Shown: positions 6,441 through 14,879 of the stretch, one piece after another | How positions within the stretch are numbered: the first letter of the stretch is position 1 | Layout: every line of letters begins with the position of its first letter | Assembly (NCBI GenBank): GCA_036502405.1 | Contig: DASXYP010000019.1 | Location: 1-27,090 of the forward strand | Source: Chersky-806 sp036502405 | Lineage (GTDB): Bacteria; Actinomycetota; Acidimicrobiia; IMCC26256; JAENVU01 | DNA length: 27,090 nt | Direction of reading: 5' to 3' | The notes under the pieces: model-generated | What the model was told of the DNA's origin: nothing | The model's input: only the letters and a program-made list of their open reading frames with translations | The model's database searches: none | Made by a program: the position numbers and the translations under genes

Positions 6441-6446
6441 CGGCGG

Positions 6447-6890
6447 ATGCCTCCTCCAGCAGACCCTCCCGTCGGTCTCCAGCTCGCCCGCACCCAGAAG
6501 GCGGTCAGCCGGGCGTTCGCGGCGGCCATCGCGGCCGCCGGGGGCTCGCTCCCCACCTGGCTCGTCCTGCTGGCGCTGAAGACCCGGAAGCCCGCCACCC
6601 AGCGCGAGCTGGCCGACGCGGTCGACATCCGGGAGGCGACGCTCACCCACCACCTCAACGCGATGGAGGCCGACGGGCTGATCACCCGCGAGCGCGACCC
6701 CGGCAACCGCCGGGTCCAGCGGGTCGAGCTGACGCCGTCCGGCGAAGCGCGCTTCCGGCGGCTCCGGGACGCGGCCCGGGACTTCGACCTGCAGCTCCGT
6801 CGCGGCCTCACCGACGCCGACGGCGCGCGCCTGGCCCGGTTGCTCGACCGGCTGCGCGAGAACGTCGGTGAGGTGCCCGCCCCTACGTGA
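6447..6890 (+). CDS. MarR-family transcriptional regulator
   Basis: A 147-residue MarR-type winged-helix protein. The core runs from about residue 37 (PTWLVLLALKTRKPATQRELAD) through the recognition helix REATLTHHLNAMEADGLI (62-79) to the wing RERDPGNRRVQRVELT; flanking helices form the dimer interface. The second residue of the recognition region and the DPGNRR wing are standard for the family. It is divergent from the membrane protein gene at 6372 and most likely controls it and itself through the palindromes between the two genes. Its 3' end overlaps the convergent GH43-like gene by eight bases. Confidence 0.9.
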   Translation: MPPPADPPVGLQLARTQKAVSRAFAAAIAAAGGSLPTWLVLLALKTRKPATQRELADAVDIREATLTHHLNAMEADGLITRERDPGNRRVQRVELTPSGEARFRRLRDAARDFDLQLRRGLTDADGARLARLLDRLRENVGEVPAPT

Positions 6891-7983
6891 GCACCGGTGC
6901 CCCGTTGACGATGGCGAACCGCACGACGAAGAGGTTCCGCGCGCCCTGCGGGTAGCCGACCTTGTTGCCGACCCACGAGTGCAGCGCGAGCCAGCTCGCG
7001 CCGTGATCGTCGAAGAACACCGACGGGCTGCCCGGACCCTGCGCGGTCGGGCTGGACGTGAGCCACGGGGTCTGGCGCGGCTTCACGCACGGTCCGAGCG
7101 GCGACGTGCACACCGCGTAGCTGATCGCGTAGTTCGCCGTGTTCCAGTCGTTGCCCGAGTAGAAGAGGTAGAAGCGCCCGTCCGGCGCCGCGAGCATCGT
7201 GGGGGCCTCGACGATGCCGAGCTCCCACGGCTGGTCGGCCTGGAGCATCGGCCGCGCGGTCCCCACCAGGCTCCGGCCGTCGGCCGCGAGCGGTTGGCCC
7301 ATGATGCCGGTGAAGCCGTCGGAGCTCTTCCAGAGCAGGTAGGCCGTGCCGGTCGCGTCGACGAACGGGTTCGGATCGATCGCGGCGCCGCCAGCCGGGC
7401 ACACCAGCGGACCCGAGGTGTGGTCCACGAACGGGCCTTGCGGATCGGTTCCGAGCGCGTACGAGATGCACTCGTTGCCGGTGCGCTTGTCGAGCGTCGT
7501 GTAGTAGAGGACGTAACCACCCGGGCGGGCGAGCAGCGCCGGCGCCCACACGTATCCCGGGGCCGACCACGCCGGCAGCTCGGGCAGCGCGTCGGCGCGG
7601 CGCGCGGTGCCGAAGAGCCCTCCCGACGTGAGCACCGGGACGTGGTCGGACTCGGTGTTCGTGGAGTAGGCGTAGTACGAGCTCCCGGTGCGCAGGACGA
7701 ACGGGTCGGCGAAGTCGTGGCAGTACACGACCGGCGCCCCGCGGTTGAAGAGCGAGCGCACGTGGCCCGCGAACCCTCCCGCGCCGCCGATGGGTGGGAC
7801 CACGTTCGCGTGCGGCTGGTCCTTGACCGGCGCGCGGAACTGGACCCCGGCGCACGGGAGCTCCTGCGTGGTCGGGATCAGCACCGCGATCACCACCCAC
7901 AGGGCGACCGCCATCGCGACGAATCCCCCGACGAACAGCAGGACACGCTTCGACCTCGGTCGGCGGGTGGCGGCCGCGGTCAC
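6883..7983 (-). CDS. Membrane-anchored glycoside hydrolase family 43-like protein
   Basis: A 366-residue protein with a basic N-terminus, one membrane anchor (about residues 13-37) and an extracytoplasmic five-bladed propeller of the GH43 type. GH43 enzymes hydrolyse arabinose- or xylose-containing glycans by inversion. The usual acidic triad can be read as Asp 93 (FADPFV, base), Asp 203 (AIDPNPF, pKa modulator) and Glu 259 (IVEAPT, acid). WAPALLARPGGYVLYY and GPGSPSVFFDD are also typical. Cysteines at 44, 89, 172, 195, 292 and 299 could form disulfides outside the cell. The GTG at 7983 has no clear Shine-Dalgarno sequence; a perfect 12-base palindrome lies 27 bases upstream. The substrate is unknown and cell-wall arabinan is only one option. 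Confidence 0.85.
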   Translation of the reverse strand: MTAAATRRPRSKRVLLFVGGFVAMAVALWVVIAVLIPTTQELPCAGVQFRAPVKDQPHANVVPPIGGAGGFAGHVRSLFNRGAPVVYCHDFADPFVLRTGSSYYAYSTNTESDHVPVLTSGGLFGTARRADALPELPAWSAPGYVWAPALLARPGGYVLYYTTLDKRTGNECISYALGTDPQGPFVDHTSGPLVCPAGGAAIDPNPFVDATGTAYLLWKSSDGFTGIMGQPLAADGRSLVGTARPMLQADQPWELGIVEAPTMLAAPDGRFYLFYSGNDWNTANYAISYAVCTSPLGPCVKPRQTPWLTSSPTAQGPGSPSVFFDDHGASWLALHSWVGNKVGYPQGARNLFVVRFAIVNGAPVLT

Positions 7984-8009
7984 CCGCGTCGTTCCCGGTT
8001 CGGGTCAGC

Positions 8010-8021
8010 GTGCTCGAGCAC
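8010..8021. promoter_or_regulatory. Perfect 12-base palindrome upstream of the GH43-like gene
   Basis: GTGCTCGAGCAC is a perfect palindrome in the 86-base gap between pirin and the GH43-like gene. It could be an operator or part of a hairpin; the sequence does not decide. Confidence 0.25.
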
Positions 8022-8069
8022 CCGGATCCGGCGCACCACGAGGCCCCCTGCGGTCGTCAGCCCTCGAGC

Positions 8070-9008
8070 CTACGGCCGGGGTGCGTCCGGTTCGGGCATC
8101 CACTGGGGACGCGGCGCGTCGACGCGCGGGAGATCGCTGCGCACCGTGCCGAACCTCGCCGCGCGAGCTTGCCAGTCGCGGTACGCCGCTTCCATCTCCT
8201 CGCGCGTGCGGGCCACGAAGTTCCACCACATGAGGATCTCCTCGAACGGCTCACCGCCGAGGAGGAGCACCCGCGTCGGCCCGGACGCGCGCAGCATGAG
8301 CTCGTCGCGCGCCTCGCCGAGGTACACGAGCTCGTCCGGCCCGACGGTCGTGTCGCCGATCGTCACGGCACCCTCGAGCACGACCAGACCGTGCTCGTGC
8401 GCGGGGACGAGCGGCACCTCGATCGCACCGTCCAGCGCGAGGTCGACGCCGAGCAGCGGCGAATCGGTGCGGGCCGGGGATCGGGAGTTGCCGAGGGTGC
8501 CGACGAGGACGACCGCCTCGCCCGACCCGAGCTCCACGCGCGGGAGCTCGGCGTGGTGCTCGAAGGCCGCCGCGCCGTTGCGGGTCACCTCGGGTTGCGC
8601 GACCCACAGCTGCACGCCGTGCCCGGCCCGGCCGGCGCGTCGGCCGTCCTCGGCGTGGGCGACGCCGTGCCCGGCGCTCATCAGGTTCAGCTGGCCGGGG
8701 CGGATGAGCTGCTCGGAGCCGAGGCTGTCGGTGTGCAGCGTCTCGCCGTCGAGCAACCAGGTCACGGTCTGCAGCCCGAGGTGGGGGTGCGGGCCGATCA
8801 TCGCGGGCGGGTCGTCGGGGCGCTCGGCGCGGAAGTGGTCGAGGAAGCACCACGCGCCGATCGTCCGGCGCCCCCGCCGCGGGAGGGCCCGGTGGACGCG
8901 GGTCCCGGCAACGTCCGCCAGCCGGCTCGGTCGCACCTCGAGCACCGGTGCCGGCTCCGGCGCGAGTGGCTCGGACGCGGTGTCCACACGGTCGACCGGT
9001 CCGCTCAT
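8070..9008 (-). CDS. Pirin family protein
   Basis: A 312-residue bicupin of the pirin family, non-haem iron proteins; some bacterial members are quercetin dioxygenases or modulate metabolic enzymes. The iron site is intact: HPHLGLQT gives His 74 and His 76, and GHGVAHAED gives His 118 and Glu 120. The signature HxDSxG appears as LHTDSLG (91-97), and the second cupin follows to FEEILMWWNFVAR. I chose the ATG at 9008, with GGAG seven bases upstream, over an in-frame start at 9116, since the extra 36 residues look non-conserved. It lies upstream of the GH43-like gene on the same strand. Its physiological role here is unknown. Confidence 0.9.
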   Translation of the reverse strand: MSGPVDRVDTASEPLAPEPAPVLEVRPSRLADVAGTRVHRALPRRGRRTIGAWCFLDHFRAERPDDPPAMIGPHPHLGLQTVTWLLDGETLHTDSLGSEQLIRPGQLNLMSAGHGVAHAEDGRRAGRAGHGVQLWVAQPEVTRNGAAAFEHHAELPRVELGSGEAVVLVGTLGNSRSPARTDSPLLGVDLALDGAIEVPLVPAHEHGLVVLEGAVTIGDTTVGPDELVYLGEARDELMLRASGPTRVLLLGGEPFEEILMWWNFVARTREEMEAAYRDWQARAARFGTVRSDLPRVDAPRPQWMPEPDAPRP

Positions 9009-9148
9009 GCGCGACTCCACTCGTCCAGGTTTCTCGGGCTCGGGCCGAGGATCGACGGTTCGTTCACGGGATGTCCGGGTAGGGCCGAGTACCGTGCGCG
9101 GTCGTCCGTCGGACACCGATCGTCCCTGCTGCCTGCCCTCGAGACCTC

Positions 9149-10705
9149 ATGACCACCACTCCGGACCCCTCCGCGAGCATGGCCCCGCACGTCGTCATCA
9201 TCGGCGCGGGGCCTGCCGGTCTCACCGCGGCGTACGAGCTCGTCACCAAGTACGGGATCACGTCGACGATCCTCGAGTCCGACGACCAGGTCGGCGGCAT
9301 CAGCCGGACGGTCGAGCGTGACGGCTGGCGCTTCGACATCGGAGGCCACCGCTTCTTCACCAAGGTGAAGGAGGTCGAGGCGTTCTGGCACGAGATCCTC
9401 CCGGACGAGGACTTCATGCTGCGACCGCGCATGAGCCGGATCTTCTACGAGGGCAAGTACTACGACTACCCGCTCAAGATACCGAACGTGTTGGGGAACC
9501 TCGGGCTGTGGGAGGCCTTCCTCTGCGTCGCGTCCTACCTCTGGGTGCGCATCCGGCCGCCCAAGGACCAGGACACGCTCGAGGGCTGGATCGCGGCTCG
9601 CTTCGGCTGGCGCCTGTACCGCCACTTCTTCAAGACGTACAACGAGAAGCTCTGGGGAGTCCCGACGAGCAAGCTGCCCGCGGACTTCGCCGCGCAGCGC
9701 ATCAAGAACCTCTCGTTCATGAACGCGGTGATGACCGCGTTGATGCCGAAGCGCAACCAGAAGGAGATCACCTCCCTCATCGAGGAGTTCCAGTACCCCA
9801 AGTACGGGCCCGGGATGATGTGGGAGCGCTGCCGCGACCTGGTCGAGGAGAAGGGCTGCACGGTCGTCATGAACAGCCGCGTCGTCGCGGTGAACCACGA
9901 GAACGATCGCGCGGTGTCGGTCACGGCCCAGGACCGCGACGGCAACCGCACCGACTACCCGTGCGACCACGTGATCTCGTCCATGCCGATCTCGCAGCTG
10001 CTCCAGGCGATGGAGCCTGCCGCGGCCGACACCGCCGAGGTCGCGGCCGACGACCTGCGCTACCGCGACTTCCTCACCGTCGCGCTCGTCGTGCCCGAGG
10101 CCTACAGCTTCCCGGACAACTGGATCTACGTGCACTCACGGGAGGTCCAGGTCGGGCGCATCCAGAACTTCGGCTCGTGGTCGCCGTACCTCGTCAAGGA
10201 GGGCCGGACCTGCCTCGGCCTGGAGTTCTTCGTGTTCGAGGGCGACGAGACGTGGAACAAGCCCGACGCGGAGCTGGTCGAGCAGGGCAAGCGTGAGCTC
10301 GGGATCCTGGGTCTCGTCGACCCGGAGAAGGTCGAAGCGGGCTACGTGGTCCGCATGCCGAAGGCGTACCCGTTCTACGACGCGGAGTACAAGGCGAACG
10401 TCGCCCGCATCGTCGAGTGGCTCGAGGACTGCGCACCCAACGTGCATCCCGTCGGGCGCAACGGGATGCACCGCTACAACAACCAGGACCACTCGATGTA
10501 CACCGCGATGCTCACGGCCGAGAACATCGCGACCGGCTCCAAGCACGACGTGTGGAGCGTCAACGTCGAGGAGGAGTACCACGAGGAGTCGTCGTCGGGC
10601 GACGACGACTCCTCACGTGGCACGCGCGGCACGGGCCGCGACGCCCCGGTGATCGAGCGTGAGCACTACGGCGCCGACCACCCGGTCAACCGACCGACGG
10701 CTTAG
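9149..10705 (+). CDS. FAD-dependent oxidoreductase, UDP-galactopyranose mutase-like
   Basis: A 518-residue flavoprotein of the amine oxidase/protoporphyrinogen oxidase-like superfamily. The Rossmann motif IIGAGPAGLTAAYEL begins at residue 17, with Glu 43 at the end of strand 2 (ILES). GGISRT and GGHRFFTK (65-72) are typical of a subgroup close to UDP-galactopyranose mutase that often sits in cell-wall or glycan biosynthesis loci. The C-terminal FAD contact region is GRNGMHRYNNQDHSMYTA. A hydrophilic tail of about 50 residues rich in Asp/Ser/Glu follows. The start could be the ATG at 9149 or the one at 9179, which would begin MAPHVVIIGAG. Neighbours do not show a pathway, although the GH43-like gene also suggests glycan work. 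The end overlaps the DUF5666 gene by four bases. Confidence 0.85.
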   Translation: MTTTPDPSASMAPHVVIIGAGPAGLTAAYELVTKYGITSTILESDDQVGGISRTVERDGWRFDIGGHRFFTKVKEVEAFWHEILPDEDFMLRPRMSRIFYEGKYYDYPLKIPNVLGNLGLWEAFLCVASYLWVRIRPPKDQDTLEGWIAARFGWRLYRHFFKTYNEKLWGVPTSKLPADFAAQRIKNLSFMNAVMTALMPKRNQKEITSLIEEFQYPKYGPGMMWERCRDLVEEKGCTVVMNSRVVAVNHENDRAVSVTAQDRDGNRTDYPCDHVISSMPISQLLQAMEPAAADTAEVAADDLRYRDFLTVALVVPEAYSFPDNWIYVHSREVQVGRIQNFGSWSPYLVKEGRTCLGLEFFVFEGDETWNKPDAELVEQGKRELGILGLVDPEKVEAGYVVRMPKAYPFYDAEYKANVARIVEWLEDCAPNVHPVGRNGMHRYNNQDHSMYTAMLTAENIATGSKHDVWSVNVEEEYHEESSSGDDDSSRGTRGTGRDAPVIEREHYGADHPVNRPTA

Positions 10706-11757
10706 CCCCCGTTCTGCGGGTTCCCGGTCGGCGGGATGCCGCTCGGACGATTCCGGCCGAAGAAGCCACCGCCGACCGAGCCCTCCCGGATGTTCGTCGC
10801 GGTGATGGTCCCGTTCGAGCGCTTGCCCTGCACCACCACCTGGTCGCCGACCTTGAGGTCGGACACCGACGCGGTCCTGGTCACGTTCACCGTGGTCGAC
10901 GACGACGTGGTGACGGTCACCGCGGTCCCGTCCGTCGAGGTCACGGTGAAGGTCCCGTTGCCCACCGACGCGACCGTGCCGCGGGTGAACGCGCTGGCGC
11001 CGTTGGCGCCCGGGAACTGGCCACCACCGGGGATCTGACCCGGGTTCGGCGCCTGACCGTCGGGTGCCTGTCCGTTCGCGCCCTGCCGGAACCGGCCCTC
11101 GCCACCACCGGGGGGTGCGAACCCGCCCGGACCGCCGTTCCCCGCGTCGGCGGACACCTTGCCGTCGTCCATGACCCGGGTCGCGGTGATGGCCGGCGAG
11201 GTACCTGTGCCGATCACGGTGACGGTGTCACCGACCTTGACGTCGCCGACGGTTCCGGACGAGGAGGTCGTGACCGCCGTCTTCGAGCTGGTCACGACCT
11301 TCGTCGTCTTGCCGCCGCCGTTCTTCAGCGTGAGGTTCGAGCCGTTGATGCTCGCGATGGTGCCGACGCCGCCGCCACCGGCGAAGCTCCGACCGAAGCC
11401 CTCCCCCCGGCCCGCGCCGGCGCCAGGAGTCGAGCTCGCGCTCGGCTGGTTGGACGCGCCGGCGTTCGACGAGCCCGATGAGGTCGCGGCGCTGATGCCG
11501 AAGACGGCCGCCGCGCCGACGACCGCAGCACCCGCGGCCACCGCCACCCAGGTCTTCCACGAGGGTCCGGACCTCGGTTGCTCACCCGCCGGCGGCGGCG
11601 CACCCGGCACCGGGGGCGGGCCCGCGGGCGGCGGGCCCTCGGGAGGGGTCGTCGCGGTCGGGGTCGCCGCCTGCGGGGTCGTCGCGGGCGCGGGCCAGGG
11701 CGCGTCGGGCGCGGTGGGCTCGAGCGGCGGGCCCGGATTCGTCATGTCGTCGTCCAT
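10702..11757 (-). CDS. DUF5666-domain membrane-anchored protein
   Basis: A 351-residue protein: a Pro/Ala/Thr-rich cytosolic segment (1-65), one membrane helix (about 69-90), and an outer part with two DUF5666 repeats at about 131-198 and 259-326. Each repeat has the pattern GTVxxxxxxTxTxTxxDGxxxTVxxxxxT, SDLKVGDxVxVxG and ITATxIxxG, which predicts small OB-like beta barrels. Between and after the repeats lie Gly/Pro-rich stretches (GGPGGFAPPGGG, QIPGGGQFPG, the C-terminal PPTGNPQNGG). It is the last gene of the export operon, 61 bases after the second adaptor, with a strong AAGGAG six bases before the ATG. A role in stabilising or extending the export complex outside the membrane is inference. 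Confidence 0.85.
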   Translation of the reverse strand: MDDDMTNPGPPLEPTAPDAPWPAPATTPQAATPTATTPPEGPPPAGPPPVPGAPPPAGEQPRSGPSWKTWVAVAAGAAVVGAAAVFGISAATSSGSSNAGASNQPSASSTPGAGAGRGEGFGRSFAGGGGVGTIASINGSNLTLKNGGGKTTKVVTSSKTAVTTSSSGTVGDVKVGDTVTVIGTGTSPAITATRVMDDGKVSADAGNGGPGGFAPPGGGEGRFRQGANGQAPDGQAPNPGQIPGGGQFPGANGASAFTRGTVASVGNGTFTVTSTDGTAVTVTTSSSTTVNVTRTASVSDLKVGDQVVVQGKRSNGTITATNIREGSVGGGFFGRNRPSGIPPTGNPQNGG

Positions 11758-11763
11758 CGGTTG

Positions 11764-11769
11764 CTCCTT
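11764..11769 (-). promoter_or_regulatory. Strong ribosome binding site of the DUF5666 gene
   Basis: On the minus strand AAGGAG lies exactly six bases before the ATG at 11757. It is the clearest Shine-Dalgarno sequence in the window and fixes this start. Confidence 0.7.
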
Positions 11770-11818
11770 CGTGTGATCGTGGGGATCGGTTGGGAAGTCG
11801 TCGGCGGGTGCCCGGTCA

Positions 11819-13642
11819 TCAACCGGTCCGGTTCCCGCCGCCGAACCCGCCGGGGAAGGTCGCTCCTCCCGGCGGGAACGTGAAGCCGCTCGGTCCGTTC
11901 GTGCTCGTCGAGCCGTTCGACGAGCTGGTCGCGGACCCGGGCAGCGGTTCGTCTCGGTCGGCGAGCACGACGGTCTGGCCCGCGTGCACCCCGCCGGTGA
12001 TCTCCGTCCAGGTGTCGCCGACGACGCCGACCTGCACCAGCGTGCGCGTCGGGGTGTCGCCGTCGAGCACGGTGACCGTGTGGCGCGTCCCGGCGGCCGT
12101 GACCGCGGACGTCGGGACCGCGAGCGCAGCGCGCGAGGTCTTCGTCACGATGGCGACCGATCCGGTGGAGCCGTTGTTCAGCGCCGCGCCAGGGTCGTCG
12201 AGCCCGACGACCACGTGGTAGCTGGTGGCGCCCGAGCTGGTGGTCGGCGCGAGCGCGATCGAGGTGACCTTGCCGCCCAGCGCGTGCTTCGAGCCGTCGG
12301 GGAGGAAGGTTGCGGGCTGACCGACCTGCACCTGCGGGACCTGGTCGACGCTGACGGTCGTCGTCACCTCGAACCCGCCCGCGCCGACCACCACGATGTT
12401 CGCGGTCGTGGATCCGGCGGAGACGGTGTCCCCCACCGCGAGGTCGACCGCCTGGACCGTCCCCGCGATCGGGCTCACGATCGTCGCCTGCGCGATCGCC
12501 TGCTCGGCGACCGCGACGTCGGCCGCCGCCGCGTCGACCGCCTTCTGGTAGGCCGCGAGGTCGGAAGCGGACGGCGACGACGTGGACGGCGACGATGTGG
12601 CCGCGCCGGACCCGTTCGCGGACCGTGACGTCGAGCCTGATTGGCCGGTGCTCTCGCCCGACCCGGTCCGGGTGCCGCTCCCCTGGGAACCGGTGCTCGG
12701 CGTCGTGCTCGGCGTGGTCGTCGGCGCGCTGGCCTCGTGCGCGAGCAGCGTGTCGAGCGCGGTCGACGCCGCGACCAGCTGCTGCTGCGCCCGGCTCACC
12801 GCCGACTGCGCGGTGAGGACCTGCTGCATCGCGGTCTGGCACGCGGTCAGCTGCGCGGCGGTCGGCGTGGACGGCGAACCCGATCCGACGCCCGCGGCGG
12901 CACAGACCGTCGTCGCCGAGTCGAGCGCCTGGGTGGCGGTGTGGACCGCGGTGTCGACCTGCTGTTGGGCCGCGAGGACGTCCTGCTGCGCCTTGGCGAT
13001 GTCGGGGCTGCTCGAGCGCGGGATGGTCATCGCGGTGAGCCCGACTGTGGTGCCCGTCGCGGCATCCGCCGCTGCGGCAGATGCGTCCGACGAGCTGTTG
13101 GAGCCGTTGCCGCGCCCGGTGCCGGTCGAGCCGGTGCCGGTGCCGATGCCGCCGACGGACTCGCCCGCGAGCGCCTTCTGCAACGTGAGCTGGGCCTGGG
13201 CCAGCGTCGCCTGCTTGTCGTGCAGCGACTGCTGCAGCGCCTGGGGATCGAGCGACGCGAGCGGCTGTCCGACGGTCACGGAGTCGCCGAGCTTGACGTC
13301 GACCGCGGCGACGGTCCCGGCGGCGGGGAACGCAACCGTGGCCTGCGAGACCGGTTCGACGACCGCGACACCATTGAGGAGCGAGTCGACGTCGTGGGTT
13401 GCGACCGTCGCGGTGACGTACGACGCCCCACTCGCGCCGAACGCCTGGGCGGCGACGACGCCACTCGCGACGAGCGCGATCACGAGCACCACGACGATCG
13501 CGATGCGACGCCGCTGCCACCAGCTCGCTCCCGGCGCGGCGGCGTCGGGGAACAACGTCGCGAGCCGGGCGGCGGCGGGGGTGAGCCGTTGCGGAGGGGT
13601 CGGGGGACCCGAGGGCGCGGTCGTGGGCGTGTCGACGGCCAT
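11819..13642 (-). CDS. Periplasmic adaptor-like (HlyD/MacA-type) protein, second of the operon
   Basis: A 607-residue adaptor protein with one membrane helix (about 47-67), a split lipoyl/barrel-sandwich domain (first half VVEPVSQATVAFPAAGTVAAVDVKLGDSV, second half ATIVSPIAGTVQAVDLAVGDTV), a long Gln/Ala-rich helical hairpin between them, then a beta-barrel region. The hairpin is interrupted by Ser/Thr/Gly-rich inserts such as HEASAPTTTPSTTPSTG, making it longer than the usual 350-450 residues. The C-terminus is a Gly/Pro/Phe tail (FPPGGATFPGGFGGG). The ATG at 13642 lies one base after the stop of the permease gene and follows a GGAG Shine-Dalgarno sequence. It is expected to work with the MacB-like pump, reaching into the cell wall. 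Confidence 0.85.
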   Translation of the reverse strand: MAVDTPTTAPSGPPTPPQRLTPAAARLATLFPDAAAPGASWWQRRRIAIVVVLVIALVASGVVAAQAFGASGASYVTATVATHDVDSLLNGVAVVEPVSQATVAFPAAGTVAAVDVKLGDSVTVGQPLASLDPQALQQSLHDKQATLAQAQLTLQKALAGESVGGIGTGTGSTGTGRGNGSNSSSDASAAAADAATGTTVGLTAMTIPRSSSPDIAKAQQDVLAAQQQVDTAVHTATQALDSATTVCAAAGVGSGSPSTPTAAQLTACQTAMQQVLTAQSAVSRAQQQLVAASTALDTLLAHEASAPTTTPSTTPSTGSQGSGTRTGSGESTGQSGSTSRSANGSGAATSSPSTSSPSASDLAAYQKAVDAAAADVAVAEQAIAQATIVSPIAGTVQAVDLAVGDTVSAGSTTANIVVVGAGGFEVTTTVSVDQVPQVQVGQPATFLPDGSKHALGGKVTSIALAPTTSSGATSYHVVVGLDDPGAALNNGSTGSVAIVTKTSRAALAVPTSAVTAAGTRHTVTVLDGDTPTRTLVQVGVVGDTWTEITGGVHAGQTVVLADRDEPLPGSATSSSNGSTSTNGPSGFTFPPGGATFPGGFGGGNRTG

Positions 13643-13643
13643 G

Positions 13644-14879
13644 TCACTCGCTCCGGAGCGCGTCGATCGGGGCGAGCCGCGCGGCCCGCGACGCCGGGTA
13701 GACACCGAAGACCACGCCGATGCCGATCGCCATGGCGATCGCCCCCAGCCCGGCCGGGATCGAGACGATCACGCGCGAGTCGCTGAACAGCGGCACGACG
13801 ATCGCGCCGACGAGCCCGAGGATGACGCCGAGCACCCCGCCCGCGAGCCCGAGCACGGAGGCCTCCACGAGGAACTGCCGCCGAATGAGCCGGGGCCGGG
13901 CACCGAGCGCCTTGCGCAGCCCGATCTCGCGGATCCGCTCGGTGACCGAGACCAGCATGATGTTCATCACGCCGATCCCACCGACGAGCAACGAGATGAT
14001 CGCGATGCCGGCGAGCATGACGGTGAGGGTGTCGTCGACCGAGGTCGCGGCGGACAGGATCGACTGCTGCGTCGCGATCGAGAAGTCTGCGTTCGCGGTC
14101 GTGGTGATCTTGTGCGTGTTCAGCAGGAGCGCGTTCGCCTCCTGGTACGCAGCGGACAGCGTGCCTGCGGACGTCGCCTTCACCGCGATCGAGCTCACCG
14201 AGTCGCGGTTCGTCCCGCCGACGAGCCGCTGCGAGTAGGTGCTGAGCGGCACGACCGCGAGGTCGTTGTTCGACGTGTCCTCGGACGAGCTCAGCGCCTT
14301 CAGCACGCCGACGACCGTGAGCTTGACGCCGTTGTAGCTGACGGTGCGGCCGATCGGATCCGCGTTGTTGAACAGCTCGCTCACCGTGTCCGGACCGAGC
14401 ACCACGACCGCGGCGGCCTGACGCTCGTCGGCGTCCGTGATGAAGCGGCCCGAGGTCACCGGGCGGGACCGGACGACCTTCCAGCTCGGCGTCGTGCCGG
14501 TGAGCGTCGTCGTCCAGTTGGTCGAGCCGTTCACGAGCGACACCGACGAGGTCGAGCTGGGCGCGACGGCCTGGACGTCCGGCGCGGCGACCTTCGACTC
14601 GAGCGCACCGGCGTCCTGGACGGTCAGCGTCGAGGCCGAGCCGAAGCCGCCCCGGGTGCCCGACGAGGCATCGGTGGTGCTGCCCGGGGAGATCACGAGC
14701 AGATTGGTCCCGAGCTCGTTGATCTGGTCCTGGACCTGGGCCTTGGCACCCTGGCCGAGTCCGACGGTCAGCACGACCGCGGTGATCCCGATGAGGATCC
14801 CGAGCATGGTGAGCGCGGAGCGGAGCCGGTGCGTGCGCACCGCCTCGGTCGCGGTCCGGAAGGTGTCGCGCCAGCTCAT
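13644..14879 (-). CDS. MacB-like ABC transporter permease (FtsX fold)
   Basis: A 411-residue permease with the MacB architecture: an N-terminal helix (about 22-43), a large extracytoplasmic MacB-PCD domain (about 45-280), then three membrane helices (about 284-308, 345-370, 375-398). The motifs LRSALTMLGILIGI, GGIGVMNIMLVSVTERIREIGLRKALGA and the terminal YPASRAARLAPIDALR are diagnostic. These type VII ABC systems drive export or mechanical signalling rather than classical import. It overlaps the ATPase gene by four bases (14876-14879) and is followed by the second adaptor after one base, so the genes are translationally coupled. The exported substrate is unknown. Confidence 0.95.
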   Translation of the reverse strand: MSWRDTFRTATEAVRTHRLRSALTMLGILIGITAVVLTVGLGQGAKAQVQDQINELGTNLLVISPGSTTDASSGTRGGFGSASTLTVQDAGALESKVAAPDVQAVAPSSTSSVSLVNGSTNWTTTLTGTTPSWKVVRSRPVTSGRFITDADERQAAAVVVLGPDTVSELFNNADPIGRTVSYNGVKLTVVGVLKALSSSEDTSNNDLAVVPLSTYSQRLVGGTNRDSVSSIAVKATSAGTLSAAYQEANALLLNTHKITTTANADFSIATQQSILSAATSVDDTLTVMLAGIAIISLLVGGIGVMNIMLVSVTERIREIGLRKALGARPRLIRRQFLVEASVLGLAGGVLGVILGLVGAIVVPLFSDSRVIVSIPAGLGAIAMAIGIGVVFGVYPASRAARLAPIDALRSE

